Positions 10,858-22,060 of a stretch of DNA of 64,000 nucleotides are shown piece after piece. The position numbers and the translations under genes were made by a program. The DNA comes from Simmondsia chinensis (Eukaryota > Streptophyta > Magnoliopsida > Caryophyllales > Simmondsiaceae). The stretch spans positions 23,607,212-23,671,211 of the forward strand of contig JAGTTD010000016.1 of NCBI GenBank assembly GCA_018398585.1. Direction: 5' to 3'. The notes under the pieces were generated by a model. The model was not told the origin of the DNA. It worked only from the letters and a program-made list of their open reading frames with translations, and did not search any database. How positions within the stretch are numbered: the stretch's first letter is position 1; each line of letters begins with the position of its first letter.

Positions 10858-12033
10858 TCATGGGTGACTAAAAACGATAGGTTTCAACCCCATCCCTGTG
10901 CACGTTTTCAGGACTAAGTCTCTAGCAAGGCCTTTTGTGAACGGATCCGCTAGATTCTGACTTGTCCTCACAAAATCCATAGTGATGACATCTTCTCGAA
11001 TCAGATGCCTCACTATACTGTGTCTCATACCAATGTGTCGAGACTTCCCATTGTACACCTCACTGTATGCTTTAGAAAGCGTAGCTTGACTATCACAATG
11101 GATAGAGATCGGTGAGATCGGCTTAGGCCACAAAGGTATCTCGAACAAGAGATCCTTTAACCATTCAGCTTCTTTAGCCGCGGAAGCAAGAGCTATAAAC
11201 TTCGCTTCCATCGTAGAATCAGCTATACAGGTCTGTTTCTTGGAACCCCAAGAAACTGCACCTCCATCGAGTAAGAAAACCCATCCACTCGTTGACGCAT
11301 GATCCTCCCCATGGGAGATCCAACTGGCGTTCGAGTATCCCTCCAAAATTAGGGGATACCCCACATACGAAATACCATAATCTATGGTACTCTTCAGGTA
11401 CTTCAGTACTCTATAGATCGCTTGCCAATGTAGCTTACTCGGATTGATAGTATATCTACTAAGCTTTCCAACAGCATAGGCTATGTCAGGCCTAGTGCTC
11501 GTCATGGGGTACATCAGACACCCAATGACTCGGGCATAATCCAGCTGATGAACAGGTGGGCCCCTATTCGGTACCAGTTTCATACTTGGGTCCATAGGTG
11601 TGAGCACCTGTGCACATGCACCACAGTTGAACCTCTTCAACACACTCTCCACATAGTGGGATTGAGTCAAGGATATGGAGTCCCCATTCCTTACAATCCT
11701 TATACTAAGGATTACCTTGGCATCACCCATGTCTTTCATAGCAAAGTTTTCAAAGAGAAACCTTTTAGTCCTCTCTACTTGTTCTAGATTCGTACCGAAT
11801 ATTAACATGTCATCCACATACAAGCAAATTATGACACCTTTGCCATTCTCAAATTTACTATAAACACAATTATCTGATTCATTTATCATGAACCCGTTGT
11901 TCAGAACAACCTCATCAAACTTTTGATGCCATTGTTTCGGGGCTTGCTTCAGCTCATACAGAGAGCGTATGAGTTTACATACCTTCCTCTCTTGGCCTGG
12001 TACGACAAACCCTTCAGGTTGTTTCATGTACAC
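10858..12033 (-). pseudogene. Copia RT (C-terminal half) and RNase H, open but truncated
   Basis: There are 391 codons with no stop. It opens inside RT at MYMKQPEGFVV, followed by RSLYELKQAPKQWHQKF, the catalytic YVDDMLIFG, YVESVLKRF and the TRPDIAYAVGKLSRY segment. Copia RNase H follows: STSGWVFLLDGGAVSW, STMEAKFIALASAAKE, then a C-terminal SRHIGMRHS and ADPFTKGLA. The missing upstream part is about the first third of RT plus integrase, protease and gag. The open frame suggests it is younger than TE1 around it. It has no natural start codon here. Confidence 0.9.
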
Positions 12034-12241
12034 TTATTTTAACTATAACGCTCTTTACCCTTATCCTTTTATCCAATTGCCAAACAAGGTTAACTTATTT
12101 ACCCCTCTTTATTCTTACTCTTCTTATTTTAACATATCCAAACAAGAGTATGATCTTACTTTACCCCTCATTGCCCTCATTTACCTGCCCCCTCTTTACT
12201 CCTCTTTACCCTCCTTTATCCAATTGTCCAACAAAGCATAA
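12034..12241. repeat. Degenerate tandem repeat at the copia truncation point
   Basis: On the - strand, three imperfect units share the core CTTGTTTGG...ATTGGATAAA...GGGTAAAGAG, at about 12241-12165, 12145-12090 and 12088-12036. It may be a small non-autonomous DNA element, but no terminal inverted repeats are visible. Confidence 0.4.
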
Positions 12242-13100
12242 GTGTTCTATTTATAAGTTTAAAAAAAAAAAAATAGTATTAACCACCTAGAAATTTGAAT
12301 TCAAAATTTAAAATTTCAAATTCAACAAAAAAAAAAAAAAAAAAAAGATTTAGGAGGAAAGCTGAACTATTATTTTGATTTATTTAAAAACAAAACTTTA
12401 AATTCGGAATAAAAAAAAGTTTCTTTTAAAAAAAAAGTTAATATGACATTAAAAATATTTAGGAAAACAAATTCAAAATTTTTTTTTTCCTTTATTAGAT
12501 TCATTTGAATGCAAAATATACATATATTTTATGTTATTGATCTAAAATAAAAAAAATCATTATCTCAATAAGCAATTGCAATTTAAAAAAAATTATCTTA
12601 GATCACGTCTTCTTTTATAGAAATCCAAACTCTAACTAACTAGACTTAAAAAAAAAAGGATTTGAATTAAAAATTCAAATTTCAAAAAAATATATATTGA
12701 AATAAAGATTTTATTTTGATTTATTTTACAAAGTGTAAACGGATTAAAAAAAAAAATGAAAATCCAATCTATAACTAACTACATTTAGAAAAAAAATTCA
12801 AAATTTAAATTTCAAAAAAAATTAGAAAATAAAAGACATTATTGAAAGAAATATTTTGTTTTGATTTATTTTGCAAAGTTTAAATTCGGATTTTAAAAAA
12901 AAAGGAGAAAATCTAATCTATATCTAACTAGATTTTTAAAAAAATTTTGAATTCACAATTAAAATTTCAAAAAAAATAAGAAAATAAAAGACTTTATTGA
13001 AATGAAGATTTTGTTTTGATTTATTTTACAAAATTTAAATTCGGATTTTAAAAAAAACAAAAAAAAAAAAATTTCTGGAGCAGTAAGCTTTGCGCAAAAC
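12242..13100. repeat. A/T-rich tandem repeat, about 125-130 bp unit, TE1 3' region
   Basis: The block 'ATTTCAAAAAAA..AATAAAAGACxTTATTGAAA..ATTTTGTTTTGATTTATTTT..CAAA..TTTAAATTCGGATTTTAAAA..AATCTATA..TAACTA' recurs at about 12370, 12715, 12855 and 13015. Copies are diverged. Plant Tat elements are known to carry tandem repeats between integrase and 3' LTR, which fits the location. Confidence 0.65.
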
Positions 13101-13229
13101 AAAAAATTTTAATTCAAAAAAAAAATTCTTTTTATTTGATGTTAACTTGCAAAAATAATCTGAAACCAAAAAAAAATGTTTTTACTTTAAGTCACGACAT
13201 TAAGGTACAAAGTCGTACCCATCCTAACT

Positions 13230-13244
13230 TGAAGTGGGGCAATT
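13230..13244 (+). promoter_or_regulatory. TE1 polypurine tract
   Basis: GAAGTGGGGCAATT directly precedes the LTR start at 13245. Tat elements typically have such a G-rich tract at this place. Confidence 0.6.
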
Positions 13245-13308
13245 TGTAGGCATTAAATTTTATCATGTTTATAAATTTTGAATTGGGCAGAAGAAAAGTC
13301 TAAGCCAA

Positions 13309-13610
13309 AACGACTTCTAAGTCAAGCCCGAAGCCCAAATATCTTCCAAATCAAAAACTCAAGCCCAAAATGACTTCTAAGTCAAACAAAAATAAAATCC
13401 CTAAATGACTTCAGAGTCAAGCCTAAGCCCAAAAGATTTCCAAGTCGAATTGAAAACTCAAATGACTTCTAAGTCAAACAAGAAGCCCTAATAGTTTTAA
13501 AGTTAAACTAAAAGAGGCAAGTGACTCTCGGGTCAAACCCAAGTCAAAGTCTTAAATCCAAAGACGTCCAAATCGAACCTAAAAATGATGACTTGCAAGT
13601 CAAAGTCAAA
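13309..13610. repeat. Degenerate palindrome repeats in the TE1 U3
   Basis: The word GACTTCTAAGTCAA, self-complementary around the centre (GACTT..AAGTC), recurs in exact or altered form at about 13309, 13370, 13407, 13464, 13520 and 13591. Spacings are uneven. It may be a promoter-proximal repeat of the LTR. Confidence 0.6.
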
Positions 13611-13720
13611 CCTACAAAATTTTAAGACTGGCATAAAAATAGGCTCGTAAAGCTTTTAAAACGACTCAAACCCGATCTTATTAAGAAAATCCCATGACGC
13701 AAAACAAGGGTCCATTTTCT

Positions 13721-13730
13721 CTATAAATAG
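13721..13730 (+). promoter_or_regulatory. TATA box of TE1 LTR
   Basis: CTATAAATAG lies 480 bases into the LTR, followed by a CT-rich stretch, as expected for the U3/R start. Confidence 0.7.
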
Positions 13731-13782
13731 GAGACCCTTGCTTCAAAGAGGGCATTGAGACACACATACAAAAGGATAAGAG

Positions 13783-13813
<31 letters not shown>

Positions 13814-13936
13814 TCATTCTCTCTCACATTCCATCAACACCAAGTCATCAAGAAGGAAGTCGACAAAGGATACCAAGTTCGTGCCGAATTTCTTTAAAGG
13901 TTCAGTTCTTGATTTGAGATAAAGCATCGTGCCCTA

Positions 13937-14092
13937 TGTGAAAATGTGAGTTAGTGAGCATACCCAATAGGGTTGTTGAGGCATATATTTATAGTAATGA
14001 AAGGAGGAATAATTACAAAATATAATCGGAATAATATCAGAATAAAATCAACATGGATACTATCCCTAATACATTGATACTATCCCTAATAC
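13937..14092 (-). repeat. 3' LTR of nested copia (156 bp)
   Basis: It matches 18942-19076 but has an internal 19-base duplication (ATACTATCCCTAATAC-type) at its inner edge. A G-rich tract follows on the - strand side (TTGAGGGGGC), the polypurine tract. Confidence 0.85.
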
Positions 14093-14098
14093 GCCCCC

Positions 14099-17000
14099 TC
14101 AATCTGTGCGAGGGGGACCAACGGGCAGATTGGCTTTATGGTAGTGGAAGCGATCAGTAGCCAACCCCTTGGTTAATATGTTAGCAACCTGTTTGGTGGT
14201 AGGCGTGTATCGAACCTGGATATCACCCTTAACAACCTTCTCACGAACGTAGTGAAAATCAACATCATCTTGCTTGCTGCGATCATTGGAGATAGGATTG
14301 GCAGCCAAGTAAGTAGCAGACACGTTATCATAGTACACAAGAATCGGTCCAGAATGGCGGAGGCCTAAGTCACGCATAAGGTAACGGATCCAATCACATT
14401 CAGTGACAACCTTGGCAACAGCGCGATGTTTAGATCCAGTGGAGGACTTAAGCAATCGTTGGCTGCTTCTTAGCGCGCCATGAGATGAGGTTGGGGCCGA
14501 GGAACATAGCAAAGCCTGTAGTGGAGCAACTGGTGTCAGGGCAGCCACCCCAATCAGCGTCAGCATAAGCAGTGACAGATGTGCAAGAACCCGGAGCTAT
14601 GGTGAGACCATGATCAGGCGTGAGCTTCAAGTATCGAAGGATGCGTTTAACCATCCTCCAATGGGAAGTAGTGGGAGCGTGCATAAACTGGGAGACACGA
14701 TTAACCGCATCTGCAATATCCGGACGGGTCATGGTGAGGTACTGGAGCGCACCCACCGCACTACGGATCTCTGTCGGGTTAGGAAGAGGAGACCCGTCCG
14801 CCACAGAGGGTTGTGCCTGAGCCGGTAGAGAAGTTTGTACAGGTTTCGCCTCAAACATGTCATGCTTGCCCAGTAAGTCAAGGGTGTACTTATGTTGGGA
14901 TAGGAAAAGGTCATGTTTGGTTAATTTGGTCTCGATGCCAAGGAAATAGTGGAGAGGGCCTAGGTCTTTCATGGCGAACTGAGTGGAGAGAGAGGCAGCG
15001 AGGCGAGTGAGTAGAAAGGAATCAGAACCAGTAAGGATAATGTCATCCACATACAGTAAAAGGCACACAATGCTATGAGGCGAGCGACGTATGAAAAGAG
15101 AGGGATCGCCCTTACTACAATAGAAACCCAGACTGTAAGGGAACGTACTAAATCGATGAAACCAAGCCCTAGGTGCCTGTTTGAGACCATATAGAGCCTT
15201 ACGCAGGCGGCATACATGCGTGGGAAATTTCGGGTGTATAAAGCCTGGAGGCTGACTCATGTACACCTCTTCATTGAGAAATCCATGTAAAAACGCATTT
15301 TGGACATCTAGTTGGCGAATGGACCACTTGCGAGTAACAACAAGCGCAAGTATGAACCTGATGGTGGTGGGTTTAACCACAGGGCTAAACGTTTTAAAAT
15401 AGTCAAGACCCTAATGTTGGTGAAAGCCTTGAGCAACAAGACGGGCTTTAAAATGATCAACAGAGCCACAAGGTTTATACTTAACTTTGTACTTTCAAGT
15501 ACTACTGACTACATTTTGAGAGGGAGAGGTGGGTACGAAGTACCATGTCTGGTTTGACTAAGTGCATTGAATTCCTCGGCCATGGCTTTCTGCCACTGAG
15601 GGTTTTTAATAGCCTGAAAAAAACATATTGGTTCCTAAACCACAACAACAGACCTAAGAGACAAAATGTGCTTCGATTTACGTATCCCGTCTTTAAGGCA
15701 GGTGCGCATGGGATGCACATTCGTGGTGGCAGGAGCAACCGTGGGCGTGGGGGACGGCCCGGAGTGATCATCCAAGGAGATCGGGGAAGCCGGGCGTGTG
15801 CCCCCTGGGTTGGGACTAGCACCCGTCCTGGCCGTGGAGACGACGGTGGCGGGATCAAATGCGGTAGCCAAGGGGGAGGAGGCGGGTAAAACCGTGGGCG
15901 AAGACGGACCCAACAGCCCACCTGAGGTCACCGAGAATAAACCCGAGGCAAGCGAATCGGGGGGTGACACACGAGGTGCAGTCGAGTAGTTGGCGTGAGC
16001 TAGAATTGGACTTGGAAGAGGGACATCGACTAGGGCTGAGCTTGACGGCACATGCATACTAGACACAATGTCAGGATAAGGAAACAGATGTTCAACAAAA
16101 TGCACATGAGGACTAGTGTAGACACGACCAGTAGTGGGGTCCAAGCAACGGTACCCCTTGTAACGTCTTGCATACCTAATAAACACGCATGGGATGGCAC
16201 ATGGGGCCAATTTATGAGGAGTACGGGATATGATGTTAGGATAACAAGCACACCTACAGACCCAGAAGAAGTTGTAATCTGGCGCCTTTTTAAACAATTT
16301 TTCAAAAGGTGTAAGATTTTGTAAGTTTAGAGTGGGCAACCGGTTTATAATGTAACATGCAGTGCAAACAGCATCAGCCCAAAACTTTGGAGGAAAACGC
16401 GCTTAAAAAAGTAGGGTCCGTACCATTTCACTTAAATGTTGATGCTTTCGTTCCGCCACCTCATTTTGTTGTGGGGTATCAGGACAGGAGAGGCGGAAGT
16501 GAATACCGTGGGTGCGACAAAGGGTGGCCATGGGCCTATTGTCAAACTCACGACCTCCATTACTTTGAAAACATTTAATTTTAAGATTAAATTGATTTTC
16601 AACTAGGGCCTTAAAATCAAAAAAGATGGAGTACACTTCATCCTTCCGTTGCATCGGGTAGAGCTAGGTGAAGCGAGTGAAGTCATCAACAAAAAGCACA
16701 TAATACCGAAAGGCAGAATAAGAAACAACTGGTGATTGCCAAACATCTGAATGAATTAATTGTAAAGGTAAAGTAGTATCATGTAACACACGGGAAAAAG
16801 GTAAACGACGTGACTTTCCTAAGCAACATGCAGAACAATGTGTTATTGTGCTAGAATGAGGAACGTCGGTAATCAATAAGCGAGTACGTAAAGTGTCCAA
16901 AACAGAGTTCCCTAAATGACCTAATCTCCTATGCCATAGCTTAGCCGTGAATGTCCGTGCAACAAGTCCAGTAGGATGAGGAGAAAACCCGTATAGGGAG

Positions 17001-17551
17001 CCTTCACTGGGCATCCTGAGGAGTGGCATCTCCTTAGCCTTGTCCTTGACACAAAAGGAAGAAGAATCGAATTCAACAACACAGTTATTATCACGACACA
17101 ACTGTTTAATAGACAATAGGTTGTATGTAAGACCAGGAACCAACATAACATTAGGAAGCAACAGGTCACGAATTTTAGTACGAATTTTCGAAAAACCAAT
17201 ATGTGTAACCGATAATAAAGACCCATTGCCAACTTGTATTGATTTTGAACCACGATAAACATTGTGTTGAGTTAAAATACCTGCGTTGGAAGTCATATGA
17301 TTGGACGCCCCGGAGTCCGGGTACCATGTAGGATCAGCGTGATCAGTGACAGACATGGCCGAAAGGGATTGGGAGACATCATAATTGACATAGCGGTGAG
17401 GGCAAAGCGAGGCAGCATGACCAGCTTGATGACAAATTTGACAAACTAAGGGACCAGCACTAAGTATATCATCATGAGGGGGACGAGAGTGCGTACCTGC
17501 AGAGCGACCCCAGTTCTGTGGATGAGGAGGTGGAGCACCAGTAGGAACCAT
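14099..17551 (-). pseudogene. Copia pol: zinc knuckle, protease, integrase, RT, RNase H; decayed
   Basis: This is read from 17551 downward. The zinc knuckle CQICHQAGHAASLC is followed by protease WYPDSGASNHMTS. The GAG-pre-integrase segment is KLWHRRLGHLG. Integrase has HSDVW and DDFTRFT, a stop at 16664, then NGGREFD and DTPQQNEVAERKHQ. The region from 16402 to 15635 keeps the integrase C-terminus and a Pro/Ser/Thr-rich linker. RT at 15380-14448 includes QLDVQNAFLHGFL, YGLKQAPRAW and YVDDIIL. RNase H ends with IRYTPT-like VRYTPTTKQVA and KGLATDRF at 14099. Several stops and frameshifts separate these blocks. Confidence 0.85.
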
Positions 17552-18699
17552 ACCTGTACCAAGAGACTGTTGTTGGCCTTGACCGTGTGTGCCACTACCC
17601 CCACTATTCCCATTGCGATTGTTGTTGTTGCGTCCACGCCCTCCACGACCTCGACCAGAACCCGAGGAGTCCGAAAGTGCACTACTTGGGCAAGGGCATG
17701 ACCGTGATCAACGGAAGAGCGAGCGTGTATGCGAGAAAGAGCAGCTTCCTCATCTAACAATGCAGTCTTGAGTTGTTCAAAAGGGAGGTTATAAGACGAC
17801 TGGCGAGTGAAAGTATTAAACGCGGCATACTCCGGAGGGCTACCGAATAGGGCATAGTGGAGGAGCTCACGGTTTGACACCAGTGAATCTATGGCTGCCA
17901 GGTCATCGGCTATGGTTTTAAGTTCGATGAGGTATGCGGTCATGGTTTTATTGTCTTTAGGTAGAGTAACGAGTTGAGAGTGTAGGTCAAATTTCTTGAC
18001 GAGGGAGTGGTCACGAAAGCGTTTGGCTAGGGCATCCCACATCTAGCGAGAGGTGGGATGATGGATGACATCATTAAGGGCCGGGCGGGCTAGGGAAGCA
18101 GATAGACATGCCCTAATGCTTTGGTCAATGCAAGACCAGGTTATGGCATTAGGATTTGAGATGTATTGACCCGTGGGTGTAAAGATTTGATTGGGAGGAC
18201 AAGGGTTTGAACCATCGACGAAACCCATGAGGCGATGGGCACGGAGAACCATGGAGACTTGTTCTCTCCAGGTGGTATAATCTGTTGGTGTTTCTAGTTT
18301 AATAGTAACTAGGCTAGTAATCGGGGAGGGGGGAAGAGGACTCACATGGGAGGGGAGTGTCGAGATAGACAGCAGTCCAGCCATGAGGGGAGACGAGTAA
18401 TTGGAGAAATTAAAAGAGGGTGAGGGGAGACCAAGATTATACTCGGATGAAGTCGGACCAATAGTGGTGGGCAATGTAGTCAGATCGGGATATGAGGAGT
18501 GGATAGAAGGGAGAGAGAACCCGTGAGCAAGCCCGGAGGAGAGAGGCACCGATAGGGGCGGGACAGGGATACCATGCAGGGGTGGTGGCGGTGGCTGGAG
18601 GAGAGCTGCCGTGGGGCGAGAGGCTGCCGTGGGAGTCGGAGACAGGGTGGGGAAGGCGTCGGCACTAGTGAGAGAGAGAGAGGAGGAGGGGGCAGCCAT
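17446..18699 (-). pseudogene. Copia gag, one in-frame stop
   Basis: The ATG at 18699 opens MAAPSSSLSLTSADAFP, then a Ser/Pro-rich N-terminus. The gag core has TDYTTWREQVSMVLRAH and GFVDGSNPCPPN. A TAG at about 18043 interrupts it, and the frame continues as MWDALAKRFRDHSLVKKF and DLHSQLVTL. At about 17550 the frame shifts into the zinc-knuckle part of pol. Gag would form the particle shell. Confidence 0.8.
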
Positions 18700-18928
18700 T
18701 CTTCACACCGGAAACACCAGGGCAAGGGAGGTTCTGGTGACAGGAAGCACCGGAGGAGAGAGGAGCACGGGGGCAGTTGTACACACGCACGCACAGGTAG
18801 GGGCAGAGTTGCGGCCGTGTGGGTTTGGGGTTAGGGTTAGGGAGGAGAGAGGAGCAGGGGAGGAGGCCGTATGCTCTGCTCCTTTTTTTTTTATTTTGGG
18901 AGAAGGGATTAGTTTTTAGGGTTTAGTA

Positions 18929-18941
18929 TGCTTTGATACCA
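18929..18941 (-). promoter_or_regulatory. Primer-binding site, initiator-Met tRNA
   Basis: TGGTATCAAAGC on the - strand directly follows the LTR end at 18942. It has one mismatch to the usual TGGTATCAGAGC. Confidence 0.85.
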
Positions 18942-19076
18942 TGTGAGAATGTGAGTTAGTAAGCATACCCAATAGGGTTGCTGAGGCATATATTTATAGT
19001 AATGAGAGGAGGAATAATTACAGAATATAATCAGAATAATATCAGAATAAAATCAACATGGATACTATCCCTAATA
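18942..19076 (-). repeat. 5' LTR of nested copia (135 bp)
   Basis: It starts TGTGAGAATG on the + strand. It matches the left LTR at about 95% over 134 bases, and all differences are transitions. Confidence 0.88.
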
Positions 19077-19353
19077 CCCTCAGTCAAGAATTCAAGTTTG
19101 ATCGTCAACAACATCAAGCAGTGCAACAGTTGTGGAGATCAAATCAGAGAACTTTTATTTGTTTTACTTTGTAAAATGTATTATTAGGATTTGTACCCAC
19201 AAATTTATTAATATAATTCTGTAATTGTAATTTTGTGCATTTGTTTCGCGTTATTTTATCTTGATTTGAAATTGATGTCCACAGTCTCTTACATGTGTCG
19301 ATTTCCATGTCATGTGGTGTCATACGGCATAAAAATTTAATACAATAAAAATT

Positions 19354-19954
19354 GAGTTATTTGCTTTTTTGACCTAATGGTTTGTATATTTGCTTAAATT
19401 GGTCTCTTATCTTTTATTTTTTGTAAGTAGTCTCTTATATTTTATTTATTAACAAAATTGATCCACATCCTCTTAATCAAAATATATAACCAATAAATTA
19501 TTAGTTTAATCTTACGTGGTGTCACCAAGCCCGTGTATTTTTACATATTTAAAATTTTGTATGTAATGTGCATTGCAATGTGAGGTTAAACAATTGTCCA
19601 ATTTAGTGTTCAAAAACTAATGTCCAATCGGTTATCTGACATGAGCAATTAGACGAGGTACCAATTTTACTAAATGCAAAATATGATCGGTTTTTTTAAA
19701 TGAAAAAAAAAGATAAGTAGTCAATTTGAACAAACATAGGAATAATAAGGACTAACGGGGTATGGAAATTGACACTACATTGTTTACCTTATGTGGTATG
19801 AAAATTGATACTACATTGATTACCTTATGTGGGTAACTTATTAACTGCACAAATTTATTAAAAAATAAAATATGAGGAACTATTTAAAAAAAAAAAAAAG
19901 GATACCAATTTAAACAAATCTAAACATATAATTGACCAATAGTATAAATAACTC
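19354..19954. mobile_element. MITE-like element with diverged long inverted termini
   Basis: The left end GAGTTATTT... and right end ...AAATAACTC are inverted. Similarity extends about 65 bases inward, including GTTTAAATTGGT on one side and GCTTAAATTGGT on the other. There is no coding content. No clear target duplication was found, so the ends are approximate. Confidence 0.45.
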
Positions 19955-20126
19955 GTTGGTACAATCAATCAAACTTAATTTTTTTTTCAAATAGTTTGAT
20001 GCCTCAAATGTAATGAGGCAAAAAACGACGTCAAAATATATATATAAATCCCTCTCAATTTGACAGAAAAGGGTAGATGCACTTTATTAGCAGCAATATT
20101 TTGTTGCATAAATAGTGCCCTATTTC

Positions 20127-20727
20127 GCGCCGTTGTCAGAAATGGCTTGAAAAAAAAAAAATTGTTCAAAATAGTATATTCTAAAAAATATTGTCTGGGA
20201 TAGCTCCCACGTGGCAATTTTTATATTTAAAATTCTTTAATTTTTTTTTAAAAATTAAATACCTTCCCCTAAGGGGAGGTCTGACAAAGCCTTACAAATT
20301 GCAGGGCTTTTTACTTTTTTTTTTTGGGTCCAAATTGTAGGACTTTTTACGCTTTTATATATTTTTTTAAAATAAAATTATTAAATAAATTAAATATATA
20401 TATTTATTATAAATTATATACATAATTTAACTAAAACGTATATTATAAAGCTAAACATAATTTACTAATAAAATTATAATTAATATATTTAATTTTTTTT
20501 GGTCAAAATATATATATAATTTTTTTTATTTAAAAAATATATAAAAGGGTAACAAGCCCTGCAATTTGCAGGGCTTTGTCAGACCTCCCCTGAGGGGGAG
20601 GTATTTAATTTAAAAAAAATTTAAAATATGAAAAATACCACGTGGGAGCTATCCCAAGCAATATTTTTTTAGAATATGCTATTTTGAGCAATATTTTTTT
20701 TTTCCAAGCCATTTCAGGCAATGGCTC
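20127..20727. mobile_element. Mutator-type MITE, 601 bp, with 9-bp target duplication
   Basis: Long inverted arms of about 190-200 bases face each other. The first 20 bases of each arm differ at four sites (GCGCCGTTGTC.. and GAGCCATTGCC..). Flanking copies of CCCTATTTC at 20118-20126 and 20728-20736 are identical. Nine-base duplications are the hallmark of Mutator-like elements. The arms include TCCCACGTGG and a GGGGAGGTCTGACAAAGCC block. The A/T-rich centre has no gene. It would need transposase from elsewhere. Confidence 0.85.
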
Positions 20728-20736
20728 CCCTATTTC

Positions 20737-21145
20737 TATAACAGGTTGTTGAGCTTGCAAGCATGAAGAACTAGCATTTTTTAGAAAGGTAAAAATCAGA
20801 ATCCCTTAGAATTTCCAGGTCGAACTGTAATTAAGTTTTTTTAGGAAACTAGTTAGTATCAAATAATTTCCTTTGCTATGTAACTGAAGTGTCTGAACTA
20901 GCTTGTACACTACCTCGTCTTTATATCCAGATTGCAGCTATCACTGCTCAAAGTTTTATTAGTTGTAACATGTTAAGTTGGGTTAGAGATGTTGTGGCTT
21001 GTTAATAACTGGTTCCTATATATGACCTAAATACATAGAATTATATTAGATAACACAGTTATAAGTCCAAAACGCAAAGTTTATTATGAACAAGAAGCAA
21101 AATGCAATGTTTAATGCAGATTTTAGTATTCTAAATGGTAATATT
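20737..21145. other. No feature recognised
   Basis: A/T-rich unique-looking DNA with no reading frame, repeat or RNA gene that I can support. Confidence 0.4.
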
Positions 21146-22060
21146 GTAAATAAGATGAAAATTAGGGGTGTTCTGTTCTGATTTTGAGACTTTTGAAATT
21201 CTGGTCAATGTTTGTTTTGTTATATGCCCCCGCCGACGCCGTATTTACCTGTACATGCCACTGCCTGTGCCTGTCCGAACTGCTTTGAGACCCTAAATTG
21301 TTTCATTGCCCTAGACATGCATCATGATCTCACACTGCTCCGCTGGGACGTGTGTCACGCTTGTGAAGGCTGAGATTGTGTTTCTTTGGGCAAATATGGA
21401 CCGTTAGATGAAGAGTTATCAACAATTGTGATGGCACTAGAGGCTGAGACATGGATTGAGGATTAACAAGTATTTGAGGAAATTTTGACAGAGAAAGGGC
21501 GTTTTCTCATTTCTAATTTTCTCTTTCAGCTTTCCCCTTCTTCTTGCTCGGTTGTTGTCTATGAAACCCTAACCCTAACAGCATGTTATTCCATTCTTGA
21601 GCTAAATAAAATGAAAATATGGGGTACTTCCGTTCTGATTTTGAGACTTTTAGAATTTTGGTTAATGTTCGTTATGTGTCCTTGCCCAATGCCGTATTTA
21701 TCTGTCCGTGCCACTGCCTCTGCCTGGCCGAATCGCTTCTAGACCCTAAACTATTTCATTACCCTAGACATGCGTCACGATCTCACGCTGCTCCACTGGG
21801 ACGTGTTTCACACTTGTGACGACTGAGATTGTGTTTCTTTGAGCAAATATGGAAGTGTTAGTTGAAGAGTTATCAATGGTTGTGATGGCGCTAGAGGGTG
21901 AAACACGGATTAAGGATTAACAGGTATTTAGGAGGAAATTTAGAGAGAGACAGTGAAGTTTTCTCATTCTTGATTTTCTCTTTGATCTTTCCCCTTCTTA
22001 CTCGGTTGCTGTCTATGAAAACCCTAACCCTAGCAACTTGTCATCTAGTTCTTGAGCCAA
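21146..22060. repeat. Tandem duplication, 457-bp unit, two copies
   Basis: GTTCTGATTTTGAGACTTTT occurs at 21175 and again at 21632. The copies stay aligned over their length, including GATCTCAC(A/G)CTGCTCC and the telomere-like AAACCCTAACCCTAAC near each end. Divergence is roughly 12-15% by eye. Neither copy has a convincing gene; the open frame at 21485-21742 spans the junction and looks incidental. Confidence 0.85.

Larger units (their letters stand above)
9625..12033 (-). mobile_element. Ty1/copia fragment, 5'-truncated, with 3' LTR, nested in TE1
   Basis: Reading on the - strand, the order is the C-terminal half of RT and RNase H (12033-10858), a 3' UTR, a polypurine tract (10301-10287) and one LTR (10286-9625). 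Gag, protease, integrase and the 5' LTR are absent. The left boundary in element terms is abrupt at about 12033, inside RT. No target duplication can be tested because one end is lost. Confidence 0.8.
13937..19076 (-). mobile_element. Complete but dead Ty1/copia element with short LTRs, nested in TE1 LTR
   Basis: Two LTRs of about 135-156 bp flank gag-pol on the - strand. The flanks are CCCTA (13932-13936) and CCCTC (19077-19081), a target duplication with one mismatch. A PBS for initiator-Met tRNA lies just inside the right LTR. The LTRs differ at about six sites, all transitions, plus a 19-bp duplication at the inner end of the left one. The insertion is therefore moderately old, and younger than TE1. 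Confidence 0.88.
1..19283 (+). mobile_element. TE1: Tat-type Ty3/gypsy retrotransposon, decayed, 5' LTR outside window
   Basis: The order of remnants is gag, protease, RT, RNase H, a second RNase H of archaeal type, integrase, an antisense gene, a repeat-rich 3' region, a polypurine tract and a 3' LTR. A second archaeal-type RNase H and antisense genes after integrase are known traits of the plant Tat lineage. The window opens inside the leader, 72 bases before a probable gag start. Every domain is broken by stops and frameshifts. Two copia elements are nested in it, at 9625-12033 and 13937-19076, so TE1 is older than both. The link between the coding part and the LTR at 13245 rests on position and layout, because the 5' LTR is not visible for comparison. 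Confidence 0.8.
13245..19283 (+). repeat. TE1 3' LTR, split by a nested copia element
   Basis: The LTR starts TGTAGG at 13245 and resumes after the nested copia at about 19077. It ends near 19283 (GTCCACA), giving about 900 bp of LTR in two pieces. It carries a TATA box and a CT-rich leader (CTCTCTCT at about 13788-13812). The exact right end is inferred from the CA dinucleotide. Confidence 0.65.

Noticed and set aside
15502..15921. Separate Pro-rich - strand protein
   Set aside because: It is another frame of the copia integrase-RT linker.
18574..18919. Long + strand open frames rich in Gly and Arg
   Set aside because: They are opposite-strand images of the copia gag N-terminus and its leader.
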